Below are positions 1 through 5,959 of a stretch of 6,889 bases of DNA, one piece after another. Source of the DNA: Eudoraea sp. Its GTDB lineage: Bacteria > Bacteroidota > Bacteroidia > Flavobacteriales > Flavobacteriaceae. Where the stretch lies: contig JAHEBI010000133.1 in NCBI GenBank assembly GCA_024642325.1, positions 1 to 6,889 on the forward strand, given 5' to 3'. Below the pieces are notes generated by a model, which saw only the letters and a program-made list of their open reading frames with translations, did no database searches and was not told where the DNA came from. The position numbers were made by a program, and so were the translations under genes. Numbering within the stretch: position 1 is the stretch's first letter; every line of letters starts with the position of its first letter.

Positions 1-1002
1 TTCTAAAGAAGGATAATTAGCGGACCTTTCAGCTTCTTTTACCTGTGCGAGTGAGGCCCAGCGTTCTGAACCTAATTTGGTTATTTGCTGTGGTGTCCGG
101 ACACCTGCGACTACATCTTCTCCCTGGGCGTTTATTAGATATTCCCCATTAAAGACATTCTCCCCGGTTCCTGCATCTCTTGTAAAGCAAACCCCGGTTC
201 CGGAATTATTCCCCATATTCCCGTATACCATAGCCTGGACATTAACAGCTGTACCCCAGTCTGCGGGGTAGCCATGCATTTTCCTGTAATAAATGGCCCT
301 GTCGCCATTCCAGCTATCAAATACAGCCATAATGGCGCCCCATAACTGATCCCAGGGGTCCAAAGGAAAATCGTGACCCGTTTGTTTTTTTACCGCATCC
401 TTGAAGTCATAAACCAAATCCTTTAAATCCTGGACGGTAAACTGGGTGTCTAATTCTATATTTCGCTTGTCTTTAAGATGCTCCATGATTTCCTCAAAAG
501 GATCAATGTCTTCCTTGGTTTCAGGTTTCATCCCAAGGACAACACCACCGTACATTTGAATAAAACGGCGATAGGAATCCCAGGCGAAGCGTTCATTCTT
601 TGTTTTTTGTGCCAAACCGGTTACCACCTCATCATTAAGCCCCAGGTTTAATACGGTATCCATCATACCAGGCATAGAAACACGAGCACCGGACCTAACT
701 GAAATCAATAAAGGATTTTGAGCATCTCCAAATTTAGTTCCCATAATCCCTTCTAGATATTTAACAGAATGCTTGACTTCTTCCTTAATGATTTGAACAA
801 CCTTATTTTTGCCCAATTCATTATATTCAGTACAAACCTCCGTAGTGATTGTAAATCCGGGCGGTACGGGAATGCCAATTGCGCTCATTTCTGCAAGATT
901 CGCACCCTTGCCACCTAACAGGTTTTTCATTTTACTGTTGCCATCTGCTTCTTTATTTCCAAACCTGTAAACTCTTGTTTTTACTTCGGATATCGTTTCC
1001 AT
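1..1002 (-). CDS. ppdK: Pyruvate, phosphate dikinase, N-terminal part (runs off the window)
   Basis: The enzyme interconverts pyruvate, ATP and phosphate with phosphoenolpyruvate, AMP and pyrophosphate in the cytoplasm. The 334 codons present cover most of the ATP-grasp nucleotide-binding domain. Seen: RVYRFGNK (10-17), LLGGKGANLAEM (28-39), the family signature VRSGARVSMPGMMDTVLNLG (102-121), NERFAWDSYRRF (136-147), and a glycine-rich GNNSGTGVCFTRDAGTGE stretch (264-281) followed by NAQGEDVVAGVRTP (291-304). The family is usually about 870-920 residues, so the phosphohistidine swivelling domain and the PEP/pyruvate barrel lie left of base 1. The start is ATG at 1002-1000; an in-frame TAA at 1017-1015 rules out extension. 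No Shine-Dalgarno sequence is seen, as is usual in Bacteroidota. It is divergent from the acyltransferase gene across a 739-nt gap. Family identification is near certain. Confidence 0.97.
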   Translation of the reverse strand, partial: METISEVKTRVYRFGNKEADGNSKMKNLLGGKGANLAEMSAIGIPVPPGFTITTEVCTEYNELGKNKVVQIIKEEVKHSVKYLEGIMGTKFGDAQNPLLISVRSGARVSMPGMMDTVLNLGLNDEVVTGLAQKTKNERFAWDSYRRFIQMYGGVVLGMKPETKEDIDPFEEIMEHLKDKRNIELDTQFTVQDLKDLVYDFKDAVKKQTGHDFPLDPWDQLWGAIMAVFDSWNGDRAIYYRKMHGYPADWGTAVNVQAMVYGNMGNNSGTGVCFTRDAGTGENVFNGEYLINAQGEDVVAGVRTPQQITKLGSERWASLAQVKEAERSANYPSLE

Positions 1003-1060
1003 GGGATTACGCTTTTATTTATAATTCAACATCGAATTTAGGTCCATTATGGCTCCGATT

Positions 1061-1078
1061 TTATGACATATATCATAA
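1061..1078. promoter_or_regulatory. Inverted repeat TTATGA-N6-TCATAA upstream of ppdK
   Basis: Perfect 6-bp arms flank a 6-bp centre, 59-76 bp upstream of the ppdK start codon. A second N6-spaced inverted repeat lies 38 bp farther away. Two short arms separated by 6 bp is the geometry of Crp/Fnr-family operators. The half-site is not the classical TGTGA, and AT-rich DNA produces such repeats by chance, so the assignment to a regulator is only suggestive. Confidence 0.35.
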
Positions 1079-1099
1079 ATATGAAAATCGCGACCATAA

Positions 1100-1115
1100 T
1101 GTAATTAATGTTACA
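1100..1115. promoter_or_regulatory. Inverted repeat TGTAA-N6-TTACA upstream of ppdK
   Basis: Perfect 5-bp arms and a 6-bp spacer lie 98-113 bp upstream of the ppdK start. TGTAA-N6-TTACA differs from the Crp consensus TGTGA-N6-TCACA only at the fourth base of each arm, symmetrically. This is the better of the two Crp/Fnr-like candidates in the gap. Confidence 0.4.
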
Positions 1116-1683
1116 AATCACTTAGGTGCTGAACCTCGATAGGTATAATGTAAATAAGGTGTAGAAAGGACACTTTTACTAATGATTACGTCAAATTTCT
1201 TTTTTTAGTAATCCAATATCAATACGTAAATGGTTACATATAGTCCTCTATAATGAAGGTGTTTGGTTTTGGTGAGGTACAATACGAAAATATCATTGCA
1301 TTTTTGTAACCTCTATACACTGCTTCTAACCCTGTAAGTCTTTCTAAAAAAGGCAAGGAAATAATAGAAAGGTAAAAATATGCCGCTATTCCAGTATCCG
1401 TTTCAAAGAAGCTTATCCAGAAGGTACTTTAAAGCATTGCTAGCTCTATTACACAGAATCGTAAAAGATTCTATAATTATAGCATGCAATTAAAGCCGTC
1501 CGGACTTTTTTATTTGCTTATAATTGTATTTATCAATTTAGCTTATTAATTATGACATTTCCCATTTCATAATTTTGGTTGAAGATCTTTAATGGATTGG
1601 TCTGTTGGTCGTTCATAACATAGGAAATCAGGAACGTTAAAGGCAATTAGATCATTTACTAACTATATTTTAAAGTCTTATTG

Positions 1684-1696
1684 CTATCTTAGATAG
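1684..1696. repeat. 13-bp palindrome CTATCT-T-AGATAG before the acyltransferase gene
   Basis: A perfect 6-1-6 inverted repeat is centred about 52 bp upstream of the acyltransferase start. It could be an operator, or the inner TATCTTAG could be a degraded -7 element (one mismatch to TAnnTTTG). Nothing decides between these. Confidence 0.3.
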
Positions 1697-1741
1697 TAAA
1701 TAATAAAAATACAGAAGGTAAAATTTAGCAATGAATTATAA

Positions 1742-2410
1742 ATGAGCACGAATAATAAAGTATTTCAATTGCTGGGATTCGAAAAAGATTGGGTATGTAT
1801 CCTAAACGACATTATTAGGTATAATTGTAAAAAACCATTAAAAATAGAGGTCTTCCCCAATATAGATATGGAAATTAAAGCAGCCGACAGATTGCAACCC
1901 ATTTCCTTCGAGGTTAAAAGGATGCAGGAGATTAATTCTATTTCGCCAGTATTTTTTGGAGTGAGTGGTGCACGAAACAAATATAAAATACACCAGGATT
2001 TTTTACCGTATTTAAAGAATGAGGAATATTCCAACTTGATTGCTAAATCCTCTATTATTAGCGCAAGTAATATTTTAAGTAAGGCAGTGTTTATAGATCA
2101 CCTTTGCGTATTAAGCTCACAAACCTCTATTGGTTTTGGGGTACATATAAAGCGAAGTTCTACAATTGGGCACCATAATACAATTGGAGATTTCACCGAC
2201 ATTAATCCAGGGGTTGTAACCTCGGGAAATGTCCATATAGGACGTGGATGCGAAATAGGAGCGGGGGCTATTTTAAAGAATAATGTAACCATCGGTGAAA
2301 ATACATTTATTGGCATGGGTAGTGTTGTAACTAAAGATATTCCGGCAAACAGTATAGCCTATGGAAGTCCTTGTAAGGTAATAAGGCCAAATAATTTATG
2401 GAATATATAA
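1742..2410 (+). CDS. NeuD/PglD-like sugar acyltransferase (left-handed beta-helix)
   Basis: This 222-residue protein is probably an acetyltransferase acting on a nucleotide-activated or surface sugar with acetyl-CoA as donor. Residues 100-215 form a hexapeptide-repeat beta-helix with recurrent I/V-G-x-x units: TIGHHNTIGDF (141-151), NVHIGRGCEIGAGA (163-176), NVTIGENTFIGMGSVVTKDI (181-200), then the family-typical end AYGSPCKVI (206-214). His144 aligns with the catalytic His of Campylobacter PglD (H-x-x-x-I-G-[DE]-F). Residues 1-95 sit where the PglD_N Rossmann-like domain should be, but the usual glycine-rich GxGG loop is not visible, so substrate binding may differ. The start is fixed by an in-frame TAA at 1739-1741. 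A four-codon ORF (ATG 1731) ends in an ATGA overlap with the start, and AGAAGG at 1713-1718 is better spaced for it. No glycan operon surrounds the gene, so its substrate is unknown. Confidence 0.88.
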   Translation: MSTNNKVFQLLGFEKDWVCILNDIIRYNCKKPLKIEVFPNIDMEIKAADRLQPISFEVKRMQEINSISPVFFGVSGARNKYKIHQDFLPYLKNEEYSNLIAKSSIISASNILSKAVFIDHLCVLSSQTSIGFGVHIKRSSTIGHHNTIGDFTDINPGVVTSGNVHIGRGCEIGAGAILKNNVTIGENTFIGMGSVVTKDIPANSIAYGSPCKVIRPNNLWNI

Positions 2411-2479
2411 TTGTCCATAACCAAATAAATGAACTTCCAATTTAATTTCCATTTTTTAGAATGCTTTCGATGCTATTAT

Positions 2480-2842
2480 TTACTGCAATATAATATCACT
2501 ATCAATATGCGATTTTTTAATGTAAGGCTTTGTCAATATTTGGCTTAATTTCCCATTTTTGGTTCAAATAATCGCTTATTCAAGATACAGTGGTGTTTAA
2601 AGAGCAGCCAGTTCTTTTCTTTAAAGAACCATTACGTATATACGCAATTCTATCATTTCCTGTATTGTAGACAAACTTAATGGAAAATGTAGTACTTCAT
2701 ATTTTTCAATGAGGTCACTTATTTCCAAAAACTCCTGGAGCAAAGGTTCATTTGTTGGGGTGTTATCATTAACAATATCTATTAATTCATCCAATCGAAG
2801 ATTAGACATTACCTATACGTCTTGTGTTATCGATTTTTCCAT
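2480..2842 (-). pseudogene. Decayed HigA-family antitoxin (COG5499-like, XRE helix-turn-helix)
   Basis: Reading 2842 to 2480 across frames rebuilds a complete antitoxin of about 120 residues, the family's length. The pieces are: MEKSITQDV (2842-2816), stop TAG, a 62-residue open stretch (2809-2624) with RLDELIDIV, ISDLIEKYEVLHFPL and IQEMIELRIYVM, stop TAA (2623-2621), RKELAAL (2620-2600), a one-base shift, LNTTVS, stop TGA (2582-2580), ISDYLN...DKALH (2579-2520), one extra base (2519), and KKSHIDSDIILQ to TAA at 2482-2480. This follows known HigA proteins in order: the D-ExYE-xHYP segment, the IKLRM-Y-M-L linker, the QKELA-LL-TT-SRISEYL helix-turn-helix and the KKLNID-D-IL tail. In life it would bind HigB and repress its own promoter. 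Each of the three stops is one C-to-T change from a plausible codon (CAG, CAA, CGA). The toxin relic ends 4 nt upstream. Confidence 0.87.
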
Positions 2843-2846
2843 GATG

Positions 2847-3060
2847 TTATAATTTGCCGGTATTTATCAATCTATCATGCTCCCTATGATTCCATACCCA
2901 TTCTATCAGTTTTCTTTTGATATAAACCTCAGGATAGTGACGATTCGAAAATGGTTAACTTTTATATTTAAAACATATCTGGCATTTTCAAAATTGTCGG
3001 TAGAATTAATAAATTTTTAAATCATCGAATCCTTCCAACTTTGCTTTTTATTAGTTCTTT
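2847..3060 (-). pseudogene. Decayed HigB-family toxin (mRNA interferase), 5' end not recognisable
   Basis: Three frames read in order give one HigB-like protein: KELIKSK (3060-3040), a frameshift, WKDSMI (3037-3020), stop TAA (3019-3017), KFINSTDNFENARYVLNI and KVNHFRIVTILRFISK (3016-2915), a one-base deletion in an A-rich run near 2912-2918, then LIEWVWNHREHDRLINTGKL to TAA at 2849-2847. HigB toxins (RelE fold, cleaving mRNA on ribosomes) share the order W-K-[ST]-x-x-[DE]-[IL]-K, R-x-V-F-N-I-x-G-N-x-[YF]-R-[LIM]-V, then I-x-W-[FV]-G-T-H-x-E-Y-D. Here the last motif is degraded to VWNHREHD. About 20 N-terminal residues are missing or unreadable beyond 3060. The order (toxin then antitoxin) and 4-nt junction match classical higBA operons. 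It cannot be functional. Confidence 0.8.
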
Positions 3061-3072
3061 AAAATCAGTTTT

Positions 3073-3115
3073 CTTAAACATTTAAGGTATAAAACTCATT
3101 TTTTAAACATTTAAG
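3073..3115. repeat. Duplicated 13-bp palindromic element, possible old higBA operator
   Basis: TTAAACATTTAAG occurs at 3074-3086 and again at 3103-3115, 29 bp apart. Each copy has inverted symmetry (TTAAA-CA-TTTAA), and the first extends to CTTAAA-CA-TTTAAG. They lie just beyond the recognisable start of the higB relic, where HigA-type antitoxins bind palindromes to repress their operon. The operator role is inferred from position only. AT-rich sequence makes the symmetry less striking than the exact duplication. Confidence 0.45.
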
Positions 3116-3193
3116 TTTCAATACTTAAAATTAATGTAGTAGTGGGAAAAACATTGTTAAACGTTTTTTTTTTGCAATATACCGACATGTCAG

Positions 3194-3227
3194 TTGTACT
3201 TTAAATAATTGGAATACCTTTATTTTG
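3194..3227 (+). promoter_or_regulatory. Candidate promoter for the methyltransferase gene
   Basis: TTG at 3194-3196 is followed after 23 nt by TTATTTTG at 3220-3227, one mismatch from the Bacteroidota -7 box TAnnTTTG. Transcription would start around 3232, giving a leader of about 35 nt before the ATG at 3268. Spacing is at the long end of the accepted range, so this is tentative. Confidence 0.3.
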
Positions 3228-3267
3228 AGTTTTAAAAAATTGATTTTTAATTTTATGATTGTTTATT

Positions 3268-4359
3268 ATGATAGAATCAAATGTGATATGCCCCTCCTGC
3301 AAAAAAAGTAGTATTAATGATCGCTACCAAACTTTCTGGATGTGTAGTGAATGTGGTGAGAAATATTCTTGTGTAAGTGGCATTCCAAAGCTTTATGTAG
3401 AAGATTCTCTGGGTAAGTCAGATAAGGGACTTAGAGATAAAGTTTATAAGTATATGGCATGGTTTTATAATTTTTGGAACCCTTTTTTCATGCTTCCGGT
3501 TAGACCAATAAAAATATCTCTTAAATATTGGATTGTATATTTTCTATTAGTGTTTTCCTTTATTTTCATGATCTACAATTTGATAGATTTGATTGCATAT
3601 CGTGGCATTGATGACGTAAATAGCTATGATTTTTTATTATTTGCGGCTTTGGTAATTTTTATTTTTGTGTTTTCAAAACAACAGCGATATGCTTATTTGC
3701 TTTTGCTTGCTATTCCCATAAAAATTATTCTTGCGATTCGGAAATTTGTTCCTGAAAAAAGCGTCTCTTCTGTTCACGATGAGTTTCTAAAAGATTATCT
3801 GGAGTCAGATAAAAGATTAAAAATGCTTGATATTGCCAGTGGTACTGGCCATGCATTTTTACGTGGTTATTTGAATCTGAATGCAGATTACACAGCAGTT
3901 GACCTCTCTGAGGGTATGATTGTACAGGGAAGGGATTTAATGAGTAAACAGAAGGCTCCCGTAGATTTCATTCTAGCTGACGCCACCAATCTTCCTTTTA
4001 AATCCGGGACATTTGATATTTGCACAAATTATGGGGCATTTAATGGATTTGCTGATACAAAAAGTGCTCTGAAGGAAATGATTAGAGTCACTAAAAATGG
4101 AGGAAAAATCCTTATTTTTGATGAACAAGAGTATCCAGAGTCCACATGGTTAGAACATTTGTATTATGAAAAGGTGTTTGCCTGTTACAATACTCTTGCA
4201 GGAAGCCCTATTGACTTGCTTCCGGAAGAACTTGAAGATATGGAGGTACATCAGCTGTATGAGTTTGTTTATGTTTTTACTGCCAGAAAAAAGAAGGTGG
4301 AAATCCAGAACGAAACAGATAGCATTTTGAAGGTCGGAAAGAAAATGATATTAAAATAG
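3268..4359 (+). CDS. Zinc-ribbon, transmembrane, class I SAM-dependent methyltransferase
   Basis: This 363-residue protein should transfer a methyl group from S-adenosylmethionine at the membrane; the substrate is unknown. Residues 5-42 form a Trm112-like zinc ribbon with CPSC (8-11), CSEC (26-29) and GIPKLY (39-43). Three hydrophobic segments follow, roughly 86-110, 120-136 and 141-157. Residues 175-290 form a Rossmann methyltransferase domain with motif I LDIASGTG (187-194), the acidic AVDLS loop (210-214), ADATNLPF (237-244), FDICTN (249-254) and the late motif VTKNGGKILIFDE (274-286), all typical of Methyltransf_11/UbiE-like enzymes. ATG at 3268 is preferred; an in-frame TTG at 3259 would add MFI. 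The order resembles RlmA-type proteins (zinc finger then methyltransferase), but the membrane insert argues for a lipid, quinone or envelope substrate over rRNA. It stands alone, with the higBA relic divergent upstream and the LamG gene convergent downstream. Confidence 0.88.
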   Translation: MIESNVICPSCKKSSINDRYQTFWMCSECGEKYSCVSGIPKLYVEDSLGKSDKGLRDKVYKYMAWFYNFWNPFFMLPVRPIKISLKYWIVYFLLVFSFIFMIYNLIDLIAYRGIDDVNSYDFLLFAALVIFIFVFSKQQRYAYLLLLAIPIKIILAIRKFVPEKSVSSVHDEFLKDYLESDKRLKMLDIASGTGHAFLRGYLNLNADYTAVDLSEGMIVQGRDLMSKQKAPVDFILADATNLPFKSGTFDICTNYGAFNGFADTKSALKEMIRVTKNGGKILIFDEQEYPESTWLEHLYYEKVFACYNTLAGSPIDLLPEELEDMEVHQLYEFVYVFTARKKKVEIQNETDSILKVGKKMILK

Positions 4360-4682
4360 GTTAAATCAAATTAATAATGGGAGTCTAAAACTAAATTTTT
4401 AGATAGGTTTAGTTGTAATACGTATATTTATTTACTTACAACCAACTTTTGACTTTCAATTAGTTTGTTATTTTTCTTATAATCAAGTAATATATCCCAC
4501 TTTGTAAATATGAGATTTAAAAACATTTTTCTTTTATAAAACTCATTATTTGTTTTCCTTGCTAATCATATAGATAGGTTCAAAAATGTGAATAGTTTGA
4601 TAGTATATTCGGACGTGTCAACGCAGGATTCGGATATTTTACAAAGAGATTTGGTTTTAAAGAACTTTCAGATCAGAAATGC
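4360..4682. other. Convergent intergenic gap
   Basis: These 323 nt lie between the ends of the methyltransferase and LamG genes, where terminators are expected. Only a weak AT hairpin is seen: CTAAAA (4385-4390) pairing with TTTTAG (4397-4402), with no T-run after it. A plus-strand open stretch of about 49 codons ends at TAG 4684-4686 but has no suitable start and is not distinguishable from chance. Confidence 0.5.
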
Positions 4683-5369
4683 TTAGTGTTGGAATTGGCC
4701 ATTATACAGACTGTCAATTTCTTGTTCAGTCAGACCTCTATTATAAATTCTTACTTCATCTATTTTGCCGTGAAAGAATTTTGGCACATCTCTGCCAGCA
4801 AAACTTAGACCAATCCTAAAAATACTGTTTTGGGGTATCTTGCTAAGATGGGGTCTGTCATGTCCGCCCTTAAATGATTGAGCAATTCCGTCAATATATA
4901 ATTCTACATTTTTGTCTGAATAAATAGCAACTAAATGATACCATTTATTGTATTTAAAAGTACTGTCACCTTTTACACTTGTGCTATCTTTTTCACGAGC
5001 ACTCGCATGATGAGCTTGAAAACGGGTGTCTGCATCTGTTCGCACTCTTAGTTGTAAAGTTCCGGATGTTTTTTTGCCAAATCCCAGCCCTGAAAAATTG
5101 TTGTTTTTGGATATTTGTTGTGGATAAATCCAGGCAGAAATTGAAATGGTGTCCTGTGAGGAAACGTCTAAAATAGAACCACAGTGTATAAAATCATAGA
5201 TTCCATTAAAAAAATAGGCTGAATTACTATTTCCAAATCTGTTGGTTGTTAAGGTAGCACCGTGAACTTGTCCATGGCAATTATTTGAAGAAAGATCATT
5301 TGCATGGCCATTAAATGAATAATAGGCAATTAAGCCATCATTTAAGGTAGATTGAACTATGCAATTCAT
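4683..5369 (-). CDS. LamG-like (concanavalin A-like lectin/glucanase fold) domain protein
   Basis: The 228 residues are essentially one LamG-like jelly-roll domain (Laminin_G_3 type). Such domains bind carbohydrates or other surface ligands and occur mostly in secreted or cell-surface proteins of Bacteroidota. Seen: the N-terminal hallmark LNDGLIAYYSFNGHANDLSS (9-28), RFGNSNSAYFFNG (44-56), SISAWIYP (76-83), YNKWYHLVAIY (140-150), VELYIDGI (155-162) and the closing FHGKIDEVRIYNRGLTEQEI (199-218), ending LYNG. No signal peptide precedes the domain, which is odd for this family. The ATG at 5369 is the first after an in-frame TAA at 5414-5412, and the frame is open again above that stop, so the 5' end may have been lost or rearranged. 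Expression likely comes from the promoter at 5565-5595. No catalytic residues can be assigned. Confidence 0.82.
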   Translation of the reverse strand: MNCIVQSTLNDGLIAYYSFNGHANDLSSNNCHGQVHGATLTTNRFGNSNSAYFFNGIYDFIHCGSILDVSSQDTISISAWIYPQQISKNNNFSGLGFGKKTSGTLQLRVRTDADTRFQAHHASAREKDSTSVKGDSTFKYNKWYHLVAIYSDKNVELYIDGIAQSFKGGHDRPHLSKIPQNSIFRIGLSFAGRDVPKFFHGKIDEVRIYNRGLTEQEIDSLYNGQFQH

Positions 5370-5411
5370 TGTTTGTTTTTTGCCTGGTTCTGCTTCGGTA
5401 ATCTTGTTTCT

Positions 5412-5513
5412 TTACTCCAAATACTTACGGTAAATACTTAATCCAGTCCTTTTTTCAAAACTATTTGTTCTATCAACCGTAAGTTGGGGATTAATAGATT
5501 CATTTTCAGTCAT
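5412..5513 (-). CDS. 33-codon leader ORF in frame with the LamG gene
   Basis: ATG at 5513 opens a 33-residue hydrophilic peptide (MTENESINPQ... ending SIYRKYLE) that stops at TAA 5414-5412. It is in the same frame as the LamG gene, and 14 sense codons (RNKITEAEPGKKQT) join that stop to the LamG ATG. It starts about 45 nt after the predicted transcription start, so it is the first substantial ORF of that transcript. It may be the true N-terminus of the LamG protein cut by a nonsense change (for example CAA to TAA), a leader peptide, or chance. No family is recognised and no signal peptide is present. Confidence 0.3.
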   Translation of the reverse strand: MTENESINPQLTVDRTNSFEKRTGLSIYRKYLE

Positions 5514-5564
5514 TCCTCTAAGTCGGTAATGTAAGTTTGCTATGTGAATGACCTTTAAACATAA

Positions 5565-5595
5565 CAAATTTACTGCATTTGCTTATCATTTTCAA
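5565..5595 (-). promoter_or_regulatory. Bacteroidota-type promoter for the LamG gene
   Basis: On the minus strand TTG (5595-5593) is separated by 20 nt from TAAATTTG (5572-5565). This is an exact match to the -7 consensus TAnnTTTG of the Bacteroidota primary sigma factor, with ideal spacing to the -33 TTG. Transcription should begin near 5559 and read through the leader ORF (5513) into the LamG gene (5369), with a leader of about 190 nt. The -33 element lies inside the first of three upstream repeats. Confidence 0.65.
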
Positions 5596-5647
5596 TATAT
5601 TCCACACATTATTTCAATATTAATCCATAACTATCAATATCATTCCA
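5590..5647 (-). repeat. Three activator-like direct repeats upstream of the LamG promoter
   Basis: On the minus strand three related 15-16-bp units occur: TGGAATGATATTGATA (5647-5632), TGGATTAATATTGAAA (5627-5612) and TGGAATATATTGAAA (5604-5590). They share TGGA and ATATTGA and are spaced 20 and 22 bp apart, close to two helical turns, so all face the same side of the DNA. The proximal unit overlaps the promoter's -33 TTG. This is the layout of tandem binding sites for an activator such as a response regulator. Confidence 0.5.
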
Positions 5648-5959
5648 TTACTAAATATTATAAATAATAGGCTTATATTTTGTGGTTATAGATGTTGTGG
5701 CATATTTAGCATAGGTTTTGTGCAGTTGCATGTTGTAAAAGTCTGATACCCAACTCAACAAAGAGTATATCTATGGCATACAAGGGTTACTTTGAATTAG
5801 CTCATTGTCCACTATATTACAAAATAAAAAATATATTATAAGATAGAAATAATAGTCGTATCTAGCAATAAATAATCACTTTTAGTATGTTTCCTATTGC
5901 CTTATTATAGTGATTACTTTCCGATACATAATATAATATAGTCTGATAATCAATAAGTT
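5648..5959. other. AT-rich intergenic stretch, nothing identified
   Basis: No gene, RNA or clear regulatory site was recognised. ORFs in all frames are short (a 22-codon plus-strand ORF begins at ATG 5774), and no hairpin with a T-run was found. Confidence 0.5.

Larger units (their letters stand above)
1003..1741. other. Long divergent intergenic region, no convincing gene
   Basis: This AT-rich gap separates ppdK (minus) from the acyltransferase gene (plus). It holds two N6-spaced inverted repeats near ppdK (1061-1078, 1100-1115), a 13-bp palindrome (1684-1696) and an isolated TAATTTTG at 1570-1577 that fits the Bacteroidota -7 box but lacks a -33 partner. A 37-codon plus-strand ORF (1380-1493) has AGAAAGG upstream; a 64-codon minus-strand frame without a proper start lies at 1428-1234. 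Both are about what chance gives in DNA of this composition. GTCCGGAC followed by six T lies near 1498-1511, but the stem is too short to call a terminator. Confidence 0.6.

Noticed and set aside
77..271. Open frames at 77-271 (+) and 135-320 (-)
   Set aside because: Both lie inside the ppdK coding region in other frames and show no family features.
879..1142. 87-codon plus-strand frame
   Set aside because: It overlaps the antisense of the ppdK start and runs into the gap; composition and sequence look like a shadow.
1234..1428. 64-codon minus-strand frame containing ISLPFLERLTGLEAVYRG
   Set aside because: It has no start near its beginning, no recognised family, and a few frames this long are expected by chance in about 3 kb of AT-rich gaps.
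1380..1493. 37-codon plus ORF with AGAAAGG upstream and a cationic amphipathic look
   Set aside because: Its length is expected by chance here, Bacteroidota rarely rely on such ribosome sites, and another frame is open opposite it.
1495..1511. GTCCGGAC followed by a T-run as a terminator
   Set aside because: The self-complementary core leaves no loop, and arms cannot be extended without mismatches.
1533..1616. 27-codon minus ORF MNDQQTNPLKIFNQNYEM..., faintly like the HigA tail
   Set aside because: The resemblance is limited to a few residues and is best explained by AT-rich chance similarity.
1765..2316. Minus-strand frames at 1765-2034 and 2098-2316
   Set aside because: They are antisense to the well-supported acyltransferase gene.
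4540..4686. 49-codon plus-strand frame ending ...LVLKNFQIRNA
   Set aside because: It lacks a suitable start, overlaps the LamG stop and matches no family I can name.
4979..5176. 65-codon plus-strand frame
   Set aside because: It is antisense to the LamG domain and has no features of its own.
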